The translations under genes and the position numbers were made by a program. Below are positions 16,369-25,064 of a stretch of DNA of 64,000 nt, one piece after another. The number at the start of each line of letters is the position of its first letter. Position 1 is the stretch's first letter. The notes under the pieces are model-generated. The model did not search any database. It saw only the letters and a program-made list of their open reading frames with translations, and was not told the DNA's origin. The stretch comes from Kosakonia quasisacchari. GTDB taxonomy: Bacteria; Pseudomonadota; Gammaproteobacteria; Enterobacterales; Enterobacteriaceae. The stretch is from contig NZ_SJOP01000002.1 in NCBI RefSeq assembly GCF_004331415.1, forward strand, positions 186,001 to 250,000. The letters run 5' to 3'.

Positions 16369-17139
16369 ATGCTCGATTATGCAGCTTTCCCGGATCAACG
16401 ACAAGCTCTGATCCGCCAGCGTCTTCAGGCGCAGGGACGTGTAGTGTGTGCAGAGTTAGCCGTTGAATTGCAGGTTTCAGAGCACACCATTCGCCGGGAT
16501 TTGCAGGAGCTAAGTAAAGAGGGCATCTGCAAAAAAGTGTATGGCGGCGCAGTGTTGCAGCTGGCGGCCACCGGGAGCTTTACGGAAAGGAAAGAGCAGG
16601 ACAGAGCAAGAAAAAGCATTATCGCGCAGCGCTGCGTGCCACTGCTCAAGCACGGTACCTGCGTGTTTATTGATAGCGGCACCACCAATCTCGAACTGGC
16701 GAAAGCGTTGCCACCCGAGCTGAACCTGACGCTAGTGACCAACTCACCGGAAATCGCCGCTGTCGCGTGTAAACATCCACGCTGCGAAGTGATCATGCTG
16801 GGCGGGCTGGTGCAGAACAGCACCGGCGGTTGCGTGGGCGGCCCGGCCATTAGTCAGCTTAACGGGATCATTTTTGATCAGGCGTTTATCGGCGGCTGCG
16901 CAATGTCGCCGGAGATGGGTTTGACCGGGTTTGATTATGCCGACTGCGAATTTAAAAAGGCGGTAATTGCTCAGAGTAACCAGGTGGTGGTGGCATTAAC
17001 GGCGAATAAGATCCCAGGCGTGGCCCGCTACATTGTTGCCGCCAGCCAGCAGATTGATGTGCTGGTGGTCGAAACCGATCTCAGTAAAGCGTTTTACCAG
17101 GCCTTTAGCGCAGAGAATATTGAGATCCTGACGGTTTAA
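16369..17139 (+). CDS. DeoR-family transcriptional regulator
   Basis: A 256-residue DeoR-type repressor. The N-terminal winged HTH (RQALIRQRLQAQGRVVCAELAVELQVSEHTIRRDLQEL) ends by residue 60. The sugar-phosphate-binding DeoRC domain follows, with FIDSGTTNLELAKAL, LVTNSPEIA, and DYADCEFKKAVIAQS, which include the conserved aspartate and lysine. Such proteins repress sugar or nucleoside catabolic genes. No sugar operon lies beside it; the nearest downstream gene is pheP, so its target is unclear. Confidence 0.88.
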   Translation: MLDYAAFPDQRQALIRQRLQAQGRVVCAELAVELQVSEHTIRRDLQELSKEGICKKVYGGAVLQLAATGSFTERKEQDRARKSIIAQRCVPLLKHGTCVFIDSGTTNLELAKALPPELNLTLVTNSPEIAAVACKHPRCEVIMLGGLVQNSTGGCVGGPAISQLNGIIFDQAFIGGCAMSPEMGLTGFDYADCEFKKAVIAQSNQVVVALTANKIPGVARYIVAASQQIDVLVVETDLSKAFYQAFSAENIEILTV

Positions 17140-17199
17140 ACATCACCGGACGCTCAGGGTTCATTTCTTGCCAGCCCACAGCGGAGATGTTAAAAGGTG

Positions 17200-17225
17200 C
17201 CCCTTTAAATAAAACCACAAAGGGG
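17200..17225 (+). promoter_or_regulatory. Hairpin next to the pheP ribosome site
   Basis: CCCCTTT (17200-17206) can pair with AAAGGGG (17219-17225) across a 12-base loop. The right arm touches the GGGGAAGGA ribosome-binding stretch 6 bases before the GTG start. In RNA it could mask that site. Confidence 0.35.
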
Positions 17226-17231
17226 AAGGAC

Positions 17232-18629
17232 GTGAAAAACGCGTCACAGGCAGCGGGAAGCAGCACCGACGCCGTGTCGGAAGCCGGGCCGACACTACAA
17301 CGAGGTTTAAAAAACCGCCATATTCAGCTGATTGCGCTGGGCGGCGCGATCGGCACCGGGCTTTTTCTGGGCATTGGTCCCGCTATTCAGATGGCCGGGC
17401 CAGCCGTTTTGTTGGGCTACGGCATTGCCGGGGTTATCGCTTTTCTGATCATGCGCCAGCTTGGCGAAATGGTGGTTGAAGAGCCGGTGTCCGGTTCATT
17501 TTCCCATTTCGCCTATAAATACTGGGGCCCGTTCGCCGGTTTCCTCTCTGGCTGGAACTACTGGGCGATGTTTGTGCTGGTGGGGATGGCGGAACTCACC
17601 GCCGCCGGTATTTACATGCAGTACTGGTTCCCGGACGTGCCGACCTGGATTTGGGCCGCCGTTTTCTTTGTCATCATCAATGCCGTCAACCTCGTTAATG
17701 TGCGCCTGTACGGCGAAACCGAGTTCTGGTTTGCGCTGATCAAAGTACTGGCAATTATCGGCATGATTGGTTTTGGCTTGTGGATGCTGTTTACCGGTCA
17801 CGGCGGTGAGCGCGCCAGCTTCGATAACCTCTGGCGCTATAACGGCTTTTTCGCCACCGGCTGGCACGGACTGATCCTCGCGCTGGCAGTGATTATGTTC
17901 TCTTTTGGCGGCCTGGAGCTGATCGGCATTACTGCCGCAGAAGCCAGCGAGCCGCACACCACCATTCCGAAAGCGGTTAACCAGGTGGTGTACCGTATTT
18001 TACTGTTTTATATCGGCTCACTGGTCGTGCTGCTGGCGCTCTATCCGTGGATTGACGTCAAAGCCAACAGCAGCCCGTTTGTGATGATTTTCCACGAACT
18101 GGATAGCAACCTGGTGGCATCGGTGCTGAACTTCGTGATTCTGGTGGCTTCACTGTCGGTCTATAACAGCGGCGTTTATTCCAATAGCCGTATGCTGTTT
18201 GGTTTGTCGGTACAGGGCAATGCACCGGCCTTTTTGACGCGAGTCAGCCGCCGCGGCGTGCCGGTAAATTCCCTGTTCCTCTCGGGTGCAATCACGTCGC
18301 TGGTGGTGTTGGTCAACTACCTGCTGCCGCAAAAAGCCTTCGCGATGCTGATGGCGCTGGTGGTGGCGACGCTGCTGCTTAACTGGATCATGATTTCGCT
18401 GGCGCACCTGAAATTCCGCGCGGCGATGCGCCGCAAAGGGCGCGATCCGCAGTTTAAAGCGCTGCTTTTCCCGGCGGGCAATTATCTGTGCATTGGCTTC
18501 ATGCTGATGATCCTCGTTTTGATGTGCACCATGGACGATATGCGCCTGTCGGCGGTGCTGCTGCCAGTGTGGATCCTGTTCCTGTTCGTAGCGTTTAAAG
18601 TGCTGCGCCGCACGCCGAAGCGCGCGTAA
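17232..18629 (+). CDS. pheP: Phenylalanine permease PheP
   Basis: An inner-membrane amino-acid/proton symporter of the APC family, 465 residues with twelve predicted membrane helices. Sequence is near-identical by recall to E. coli PheP over the whole length (NRHIQLIALGGAIGTGLFLG, SGSFSHFAYKYWGPFAGFLS, SVYNSGVYSNSRMLFGLS). I chose the GTG at 17232 (VKNASQ), which aligns with the E. coli start and has AAGGA upstream; an in-frame start at 17187 would add 15 unconserved residues. It takes up phenylalanine, and to a lesser degree tyrosine, under TyrR control in E. coli. Confidence 0.92.
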   Translation: MKNASQAAGSSTDAVSEAGPTLQRGLKNRHIQLIALGGAIGTGLFLGIGPAIQMAGPAVLLGYGIAGVIAFLIMRQLGEMVVEEPVSGSFSHFAYKYWGPFAGFLSGWNYWAMFVLVGMAELTAAGIYMQYWFPDVPTWIWAAVFFVIINAVNLVNVRLYGETEFWFALIKVLAIIGMIGFGLWMLFTGHGGERASFDNLWRYNGFFATGWHGLILALAVIMFSFGGLELIGITAAEASEPHTTIPKAVNQVVYRILLFYIGSLVVLLALYPWIDVKANSSPFVMIFHELDSNLVASVLNFVILVASLSVYNSGVYSNSRMLFGLSVQGNAPAFLTRVSRRGVPVNSLFLSGAITSLVVLVNYLLPQKAFAMLMALVVATLLLNWIMISLAHLKFRAAMRRKGRDPQFKALLFPAGNYLCIGFMLMILVLMCTMDDMRLSAVLLPVWILFLFVAFKVLRRTPKRA

Positions 18630-18747
18630 TTCGCTTCGTTTCCCACCCAATCCGGCGAGCTGCGGTTCGCCGGGCTTACGATGTTGTCGATGACTTAACC
18701 GTGATAGCCTCGAACCTTAGGCACTAACCGCAGGGTATGTTGTTGTT

Positions 18748-19728
18748 ATGTCGATTCAAAAAATTGCCAGGATGGCGGGCGTTTCCGTTGCAACAGTCTC
18801 ACGCGTGCTGAATAACAGCGAATCGGTGAAACCGAAAAATCGCGAACGGGTATTGCAGGCCATCAAGGAATGCCAGTACCAACCCAACTTATTAGCCCGC
18901 CAGTTGCGCACCGCGCGCAGTTCAATGATTCTGGTGTTGGTCTCTAACATCAGTAACCCGTTTTGCGCCGAAGTAGTGAAGGGCATTGAAGAAGAGGCGG
19001 AAAAAAACGGTTACCGTATCCTGCTGTGTAACTCCGGTGCGGATATGGCGCGCTCGCGCTCAGCGCTCAAATTGCTGTCGGGCAAGATTGTTGACGGCAT
19101 CATCACCATGGATGCGTGTGCGAAATTGCCGGAGCTGGCCACCATGATCGGTGCCGCGCCTTGGGTGCAGTGCGCCGAGTACGCCGATAACGGTGAAGTC
19201 TCCTGCGTGGGCATTAACGATGCCGACGCCGCCCGCTGCGTAATTGATCGGCTGGTCGAGCGCGGTTGCCAGCGCATTGCCATGATTAACCACGACCTGA
19301 GCTATAAATATGCCCGGCTGCGTGAATGCGGCTACCAGAGCGGTTTACAGGCACAATGTCTGAGTTATGGAAAAGTGGAATACGCTTGTGATTTGAGTTT
19401 CAGCGCCGGGAAAACCGCCATGCAGCACCTGCTTAATGCGCCGGAACGCCCGGACGCGGTGTTTGCCGTTTCCGATACGCTGGCCGCCGGGGCGCTGCTG
19501 GCGATCCATGAAGCCGGGTTGAAAATGCCGCAGGATATCGCGGTGGTCGGTTTCGATGGTACGGAGTTGGCAGAGATGGTTACGCCGCCGCTCAGCACCA
19601 TTGAGCAACCTTCACAGGCGATGGGGCGTGAAGCAGTACGGCTACTGCTGAACCGCATTGATAACCCGGATAGCCCACCAGAAAGTGTAATCATGGACTG
19701 GCGTTATATTTCCCGCGCCAGCGCCTGA
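18748..19728 (+). CDS. LacI-family transcriptional regulator, CytR-like
   Basis: A 326-residue LacI-type regulator. The HTH IQKIARMAGVSVATVSRVLNN and hinge YQPNLLARQLRT cover residues 1-60. The periplasmic-binding-like core contains ILVLVSNISNPFCAEVVKGIEEEAE, DGIITMDA, RPDAVFAVSDTLAAGALLAIHEAGLKMPQDIAVVGFDGTELAEMVTPPLSTI. It is closest in feel to CytR, but the true cytR lies in another chromosomal place in enterics, so I leave it unnamed. It stands alone after pheP. Confidence 0.87.
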   Translation: MSIQKIARMAGVSVATVSRVLNNSESVKPKNRERVLQAIKECQYQPNLLARQLRTARSSMILVLVSNISNPFCAEVVKGIEEEAEKNGYRILLCNSGADMARSRSALKLLSGKIVDGIITMDACAKLPELATMIGAAPWVQCAEYADNGEVSCVGINDADAARCVIDRLVERGCQRIAMINHDLSYKYARLRECGYQSGLQAQCLSYGKVEYACDLSFSAGKTAMQHLLNAPERPDAVFAVSDTLAAGALLAIHEAGLKMPQDIAVVGFDGTELAEMVTPPLSTIEQPSQAMGREAVRLLLNRIDNPDSPPESVIMDWRYISRASA

Positions 19729-19758
19729 CATTTCAGGCATGATGTCTGTAAAGATTTC

Positions 19759-19783
19759 GCCAGCCGCCCCGCTGGCTTTTTTA
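19759..19783 (+). terminator. Terminator after the LacI-type regulator
   Basis: GCCAGC/GCTGGC stem with a CGCCCC loop followed by six T. Confidence 0.8.
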
Positions 19784-19802
19784 TTGCCCTGGGAGCCTTG
19801 CC

Positions 19803-20672
19803 ATGACCCGGCAACGACAAGCTGATTTATTTCTCGTTCTGACCACGCTGATTGCCGCCTGCGGGTGGATTTTCTCGCGTGAAGCCATTAGCGGGATGCC
19901 GGTTTTCGCCTTTCTTGGGCTGCGCTTTTTTGGCGCGGCGCTGGTGCTGCTGCCTTTTTGTCGTGGACAACGCATTGCGCTGGAAAAAGTGCGCCAGGTA
20001 GTGATAAGCGGATTATGGATGGCGCTCAACCTCTGCCTGTGGATCTGGTCGGTCTCGACCACGCCATCGTTGGGCGAGGGGGCATTTATCATGAGCCTGT
20101 CGATGCTGTTCGTGCCGCTGGTGGCCTGGGTGATGCTAAAAACCCGCCCGGCGCGCGCTTACTGGGAGTGTTTACCGGTCGCCATTATTGGGTTAGCGCT
20201 GCTGAGCCTGCACATGCCCATCACGTTTCATGCCAGTCAGGGCTGGTTTTTGCTGACGGCGTTCGTGCAGTCGATCTATTTTTGCTACACCAGCCGCTGT
20301 GCCAGAGAAGTGCCGCTGCTGCCGCTTACAGCGGTACAGCTCGCGATCACCGGGATTGCCGGGCTGGTAATTTCCGCGTTGTTTGAATCCTGGACTCAAC
20401 CTTTTAGTAGCACCACGGCGATGTGGCTGGCGGCGAGCATTTTAATTGCCACTAGCCTCAGGTTTGGCCTGCAACTGCAAGGGCAAAAATATGCCGCTGT
20501 CGCCAGCGCCGCCATCATTATGGTGCTGGAACCGTTACTGACGGTGGTTGCCGCCTCGATTTGGTACGGTGAGCGCTTACCGCTGCAAAAAATCCTTGGC
20601 GGCATGTTGATCCTGCTGGCGCAGATTTGGTTTCGCTGGCGGATGATTGCGCGTTTACCGTCAAAGCCGTAA
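19803..20672 (+). CDS. DMT-superfamily (EamA) transporter
   Basis: A 289-residue inner-membrane protein with about ten hydrophobic segments in two EamA repeats (residues ~8-135 and ~147-280). The second repeat shows AAVASAAIIMVLEPLLTVVAASIWYGERLPLQKILGGMLIL, the typical EamA ending. Such proteins export amino acids or metabolites. ATG 19803 lies just after GGGAGCC. It overlaps the phzF-like gene, which runs the other way, by 12 bases at the 3' ends. Confidence 0.87.
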   Translation: MTRQRQADLFLVLTTLIAACGWIFSREAISGMPVFAFLGLRFFGAALVLLPFCRGQRIALEKVRQVVISGLWMALNLCLWIWSVSTTPSLGEGAFIMSLSMLFVPLVAWVMLKTRPARAYWECLPVAIIGLALLSLHMPITFHASQGWFLLTAFVQSIYFCYTSRCAREVPLLPLTAVQLAITGIAGLVISALFESWTQPFSSTTAMWLAASILIATSLRFGLQLQGQKYAAVASAAIIMVLEPLLTVVAASIWYGERLPLQKILGGMLILLAQIWFRWRMIARLPSKP

Positions 20673-21458
20673 CGTGCCGCTCAGTACCGTATGCGCGCCG
20701 CCGCCGATCACCACGCGGCCATTTTCCCTGAGCGCCAATGCTAAAACGCCGCCGCGCGTCGAAGCCTGGTAGGCCGTAAGCGAGTGCTTACCCAGCCGCG
20801 CCGACCAGTATGCCGCCAGCGCGCAGTGCGCCGAGCCAGTCACCGGATCTTCATTCACCCCTACCCACGGAGCGAAGTAGCGCGACACGCAATCATACTC
20901 ATCCTGACCGGGCGCGGTGATCGCCACGCCGCGGCCTGGCAGAGCGCGTAATGCCGCAAAATCAGGTTTGAGTGCGTAAACTACCTGCGCATCCTCGACC
21001 ACCACCAGTTGCTTTGCGCCGAACAAACCGTAACCACTCACTTGCTCATGTGCCAGCCCGAGTGCCTTCAGTAATTCCACTGGCGCTTCAGGCTGCATTT
21101 GCGGCGTCAGTAGCGGGAAATCAAGCGCAATGCCCTGCGCCACGGCGGTTGCGGTCAGCGGGCCGGAAAGAGTGTGAAAGGTGATGGCATCGCCCTCTGC
21201 GAGCCGCCCGTTCTGGCGCAGAATATGCGCGGTTGCCAGCGTGCCGTGGCCGCATAAATCGACTTCGGCCTGCGGCGTAAACCAGCGAAGGTTATTATCC
21301 GCCAGGTTTAAAAACGCGGTTTCTGATACCGCCATCTCTTCGGCTATCTGCTGCATTAACGCGGCATCCAGCCCTTGCGGCGTAATACATACTGCTGCCG
21401 GGTTACCGGAAAAAGGACGCGTGCTGAACGCGTCCACCTGGTAAATATCGAGTTCCAC
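20661..21458 (-). CDS. PhzF-family isomerase/epimerase-like protein
   Basis: A 265-residue protein of the diaminopimelate-epimerase fold PhzF family, like E. coli YddE. Recognisable parts are VDAFSTRPFSGNPAAVC at the N-terminus, MAVSETAFL with the catalytic glutamate, LCGHGTLATAHIL, and PVTGSAHCALAAYWSARLG in the second half. I chose GTG 21458, preceded by AAGGGTG, over the TTG 24 bases earlier. Function in cells is not known for most family members. Confidence 0.85.
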   Translation of the reverse strand: MELDIYQVDAFSTRPFSGNPAAVCITPQGLDAALMQQIAEEMAVSETAFLNLADNNLRWFTPQAEVDLCGHGTLATAHILRQNGRLAEGDAITFHTLSGPLTATAVAQGIALDFPLLTPQMQPEAPVELLKALGLAHEQVSGYGLFGAKQLVVVEDAQVVYALKPDFAALRALPGRGVAITAPGQDEYDCVSRYFAPWVGVNEDPVTGSAHCALAAYWSARLGKHSLTAYQASTRGGVLALALRENGRVVIGGGAHTVLSGTLRL

Positions 21459-21525
21459 TACGACGCACCCTTTTGTTAACAAAGAGATAACATTATCCCC
21501 TTTTTAATCTTGCGGGTAGCGTTAA

Positions 21526-22950
21526 TCAGGAGTTCGCCGGACAGCGCGGTGCCAGTTGATGGCGTGCGCTAACCGCTGCCGCCGCCAGCACCAGCATCAT
21601 CACTACTTCTGTTGTCAGAAAACCACTCAGCGCCGTGCTGTAGTTACCTTGCGACTGGCCGACAAGATGCAAAAACAACCCGCCGAGTACCGCAGGACCC
21701 AAGCCGAGCGTGGCCTGCTGGAGCGTGCTGAGCAGTGCGCTACCTGCGCCTGCATCATGGGTGGTGATATCGCGCATTCCGATGCGGTAAAAGCTGTTCA
21801 CAATCAGCGCCTGGCCGTAGCCAATCAGCGCGGTAGACGGCGCGAGCGCCAGCGCACCCACCATCCGCCCGGAGAGTTGCAAGGTCGCAATTAATGCCAG
21901 CAGTCCACTGACCTGAATCACCAACCCGGTGAGCAAAATGGTACGCATGTTATAGCGACCAATCAGTTTTGGCGCATACCAGGCAGAGATAAAATAGGCG
22001 ACGCCCAGCGCGACAAAGCTGTTGCCCGACTGGTACGGCGTCATGCCCATTCCGGCTTGCAAGGTGAGCGCCATGCAAAACATAAAACCCGACCACGCGC
22101 TAAAGAACAGGAACGCAATCAGCAGCCCGAAACGGATGCTGTGCAGCTTGAGTAAACGCGGTGGTAGCAGCGGCATAAAACCCGCTTGCTGCTGCTTCAG
22201 GGCGTTTGTGCGCATCCACCACGCCAGCGGAACCAGCGCCAGCAACGCCACTTTTGTTTCCCACGGCCAGTGCAGTTCCGGCCCCAGTGCCAGCGGGAAC
22301 AGCAGGCAGCAGAGGATCATCGCCAGGGCAACAGTGCCTTGCCAGTCAATGCGTGTGCGCGTTTCACTTTGTGTTTCCGGTACATAACGGTGGCTGAGCA
22401 CCAGCACTAACAGACAAATAGGCACATTGATAAAAAAGGCGTTGCGCCAGCCAAGACCGGCGATATCCGCTGAGACCAGCCAGCCGCCACCCATCTGACC
22501 AATGATAAATGCCACGCCGCCAATACCGCCGTAGAGACTGATGGCGCGCGCGTGGGCGGTGCCTTTTAGCGTGACATGCAATGTCGCGAGGATCTGCGGC
22601 ACAATCAGCGCCGCACCCATACCTTGCAGAGTTCGTGCGGCAAGCAGTGCGGAGACCGAATTCGCCAGCCCACACAACAGCGAAGCGATACCAAACAGGG
22701 CTACGCCCCATAAAAACACCCGCCTGCGACCGAGGTTGTCTCCCAGCTTACTGCCCATCGCCAGACAGACGGCGAAAGCCACGCCGTACAGCGCGACAAT
22801 TAACGCCAACTGCGTGGCAGAAGTGTGCAGCGATAGGGTGATGGAATCGAGTGCGACATTAGTAATTGAGGTGTCAATCAATGGCAGCATCTGCCCGGTC
22901 AGCAGAAGGATCAGGCCTGCCCGGCCCGGAGAAACAGCAGACGTTTTCAT
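21526..22950 (-). CDS. MFS multidrug efflux transporter, DHA2 (14-helix) type
   Basis: A 474-residue inner-membrane proton antiporter. Motif D1-like DTSITNVALDSI at residue 26, motif A GSKLGDNLGRRRVFLWG near 70 and motif C GQMGGGWLVS near 150 are present. Length and the number of hydrophobic segments fit the DHA2 family of 14-helix drug exporters. The start follows GGAGTTACC. It is transcribed divergently from an XRE-type regulator with an inverted repeat between them, which suggests local repression. Confidence 0.88.
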   Translation of the reverse strand: MKTSAVSPGRAGLILLLTGQMLPLIDTSITNVALDSITLSLHTSATQLALIVALYGVAFAVCLAMGSKLGDNLGRRRVFLWGVALFGIASLLCGLANSVSALLAARTLQGMGAALIVPQILATLHVTLKGTAHARAISLYGGIGGVAFIIGQMGGGWLVSADIAGLGWRNAFFINVPICLLVLVLSHRYVPETQSETRTRIDWQGTVALAMILCCLLFPLALGPELHWPWETKVALLALVPLAWWMRTNALKQQQAGFMPLLPPRLLKLHSIRFGLLIAFLFFSAWSGFMFCMALTLQAGMGMTPYQSGNSFVALGVAYFISAWYAPKLIGRYNMRTILLTGLVIQVSGLLALIATLQLSGRMVGALALAPSTALIGYGQALIVNSFYRIGMRDITTHDAGAGSALLSTLQQATLGLGPAVLGGLFLHLVGQSQGNYSTALSGFLTTEVVMMLVLAAAAVSARHQLAPRCPANS

Positions 22951-23007
22951 GGTAACTCCATTGCGTCATTCATCGGATGGTCGTAGCATCGCTTAACAGA
23001 AAAACGG

Positions 23008-23033
23008 GTACCAGTTCTTGCCTATACTGGTAC
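23008..23033. promoter_or_regulatory. Inverted repeat in the MFS/regulator divergent promoter
   Basis: GTACCAGT and ACTGGTAC are separated by 10 bases in the 108-base gap between the two divergent genes. This is a likely operator of the adjacent HTH protein. Confidence 0.5.
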
Positions 23034-23058
23034 TGGCACTACCATGCTGGAGAGTGTT

Positions 23059-23931
23059 ATGACGCTGATGGTCGAAAAGCACCCGGAACTGACGGTGTTG
23101 GATGAGAACCGCAAACAGCTTGGTGCATTTTTACGTGCGCGGCGGGAAAGCCTCGATCCGCAGCGGCTGGGGCTGCCGCGCAGCACGCGTCGTCGCACGC
23201 CTGGATTGCGGCGTGAAGAGGTGGCATTGCTGGCGGATGTGGGTGTCACCTGGTACACCTGGCTTGAACAGGGCAGGGACGTCAACCCTTCCGCTACCGT
23301 GTTGCAGGCGATTGCCGCTGCTTTGCAATGTTCGCCAACGGAAACCCGCCATCTGTTTTTGCTGGCCGGGCTGACGCCAACGGAAGCGCTGAATACGCCG
23401 CAATGCGAAGGGATCAGTGAAGGCACCCGGCGCTTACTGGATAGCCTGTTGCCACAACCGGCCAGTATTCAGAAAACCAACTTTGACATTGTGGCGTGGA
23501 ACGTTGGTTTTGAGCGCCTGATGGGCATTAATTTCAGCGAAATCCCCGACGACGATCGCAACTGCATTTACCTCTATCTCACCCACCCGCAATGGCGCAG
23601 CCGGCTTGGCTATGATGAGAGCGTATTACAGACCTTTGTTGCCTATTTCCGCGCGGCCATGGCGGAGCACCGGGGTGATGCGGTGTGGGAAGCGAAGCTG
23701 GCGCGGTTTTGTGCGGCATCGGCGGAATTTGAAACGCTGTGGCGCAAGCATCTGGACGTGCGCGGCGTGGAAAATAAGGTAAAAATCTTTAACCACCCGC
23801 AGCTGGGAGAGTTTTCTCTTCAGCAGATGTACTGGTTCTCGGCACCGCGTAACGGCTCGCGGCTGCTCGTTTATCTGCCGGTGGATGAAGCGGGTGAAAA
23901 GGCATTGAAGTGGCTGGCGGAAAACGCTTAA
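23059..23931 (+). CDS. Helix-turn-helix regulator with MmyB-like ligand domain
   Basis: A 290-residue protein. An XRE-type HTH occupies residues ~10-80 ([43 protein letters not shown]). A C-terminal MmyB-like domain follows ([26 protein letters not shown]). I start at ATG 23059, 7 bases after GGAGAG, and not at 23044. These regulators usually control the divergent transporter or dehydrogenase. It overlaps the convergent ybdF stop by 4 bases. Confidence 0.85.
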   Translation: MTLMVEKHPELTVLDENRKQLGAFLRARRESLDPQRLGLPRSTRRRTPGLRREEVALLADVGVTWYTWLEQGRDVNPSATVLQAIAAALQCSPTETRHLFLLAGLTPTEALNTPQCEGISEGTRRLLDSLLPQPASIQKTNFDIVAWNVGFERLMGINFSEIPDDDRNCIYLYLTHPQWRSRLGYDESVLQTFVAYFRAAMAEHRGDAVWEAKLARFCAASAEFETLWRKHLDVRGVENKVKIFNHPQLGEFSLQQMYWFSAPRNGSRLLVYLPVDEAGEKALKWLAENA

Positions 23932-24293
23932 GGGCGCAGGCGCTTTTGATCTTTGCGCGGCAAGCCGTCAACCACCCGATCCCATGACGCCTGAATCAGA
24001 AATGCGAGCAGGGATTCGTCGATGTCATCGCCGGCAAATACGGAAATCCAGTGCTTTTTATTCATGTGATACCCCGGCTCAATGCTGGGGTAGATCTGCT
24101 GGTTGAGCAGCGATTTTTGCGGCTCGGCTTTCATTGTCACCATCGGCCTGCCGTGAGCGGTGGTGGTCATCATAAAAATCTTCCCGCACACTTTGAACAC
24201 GTCATGTTCTGGACCAAACGGCCAGCAATGCTCGGTGAATGGCAGTTCGAGCGCAATACGGTGTGCGCTCGCTTGCAGGGTTTTACTGTCCAT
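23928..24293 (-). CDS. ybdF: YbdF, MmcQ/YjbR-type protein
   Basis: A 121-residue protein very close to E. coli YbdF ([40 protein letters not shown]). It has the CyaY-like double-wing fold of the MmcQ/YjbR family, proposed to bind DNA, with no defined role. The start is ATG 24293, inside the 3' end of ramR; a longer frame upstream lies entirely inside ramR and is a shadow. The ramR-ybdF adjacency matches other enterics such as Salmonella. Confidence 0.9.
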   Translation of the reverse strand: MDSKTLQASAHRIALELPFTEHCWPFGPEHDVFKVCGKIFMMTTTAHGRPMVTMKAEPQKSLLNQQIYPSIEPGYHMNKKHWISVFAGDDIDESLLAFLIQASWDRVVDGLPRKDQKRLRP

Positions 24294-24873
24294 TATTTTC
24301 CTCAACGGCCAGCGCGCGCCACATGGCTTCGAAGCCAAGGCGCTTAAATTCGGTGACGCGAGAAGCATCGCGACTGGCGAAGGTAATCGTGGTGTCCGCC
24401 ATCGACAGGAAAATTGCATCGCCAAAAGGGGAGTATTCATCGGTCAGAAACACGGGGCGTACCGAGCGATGGCATAGCTCATGCAGCTCCGGAAAAATTT
24501 CGGCGACTTGCTGACGGGTCGCGTCGGTGAGTTTGTCGCTAATGGCAATCTGGCGCACGGCGCAGTGACCATTCGGGTGACGGATCCCCCAGTCGATATA
24601 GCTGTTCCAGATGCATTGCGTGTGGTGCCTGGAATCGTTGATCGAGAGATCGATATTCGCCAGCATGGTCCCGCACAGATCGCTTTTCAGATGCAGATAA
24701 AGTGCGTTGAGCAGGTCGTCTTTGGTGGCGAAGTAACGAAACAGCGTCCCTTCCGCGACACCCGCATTGCGGGCGATTAACGCGGTGGAGGCAGCGATCC
24801 CCGACTGTGCAATGGCTTCGGTAGCCGCTTCCAGTAACGCCAGTTTTTTATCTTCACTCTTTGGACGAGCCAC
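24283..24873 (-). CDS. ramR: RamR, TetR-family repressor of ramA
   Basis: A 196-residue TetR-family regulator that begins with GTG after GAGGAAAA. The HTH region [28 protein letters not shown] is nearly the same as Klebsiella and Salmonella RamR. RamR represses ramA (and romA) and lets go when it binds bile salts, dyes or other multidrug ligands. The divergent gap before romA holds the recognised RamR operator. Its position opposite romA-ramA follows the Klebsiella layout. Confidence 0.93.
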   Translation of the reverse strand: MARPKSEDKKLALLEAATEAIAQSGIAASTALIARNAGVAEGTLFRYFATKDDLLNALYLHLKSDLCGTMLANIDLSINDSRHHTQCIWNSYIDWGIRHPNGHCAVRQIAISDKLTDATRQQVAEIFPELHELCHRSVRPVFLTDEYSPFGDAIFLSMADTTITFASRDASRVTEFKRLGFEAMWRALAVEENNGQ

Positions 24874-24987
24874 TACACTTTTCCTCTCACATTATAAAAA
24901 CCACGATTGAAACATGCCCTCTGTAACGCTGCAACGTCGAATGTCAAAGATCAAAATGATCTTGACGGTTGAGCGTTGCTTTCTATA

Positions 24988-25007
24988 ATGAGTGCTTACT
25001 CACTCAT
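24988..25007. promoter_or_regulatory. RamR operator
   Basis: ATGAGTGCTTACTCACTCAT, an imperfect palindrome with ATGAGTG/CACTCAT arms, agrees with the RamR site I recall upstream of ramA/romA in Klebsiella and Salmonella. It lies between ramR and romA. Confidence 0.88.
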
Positions 25008-25064
25008 AATCAAGTTTAAACAGCGTCGTATCTACGGAATGGATCGATTTTGTCGGGTCAGGAT

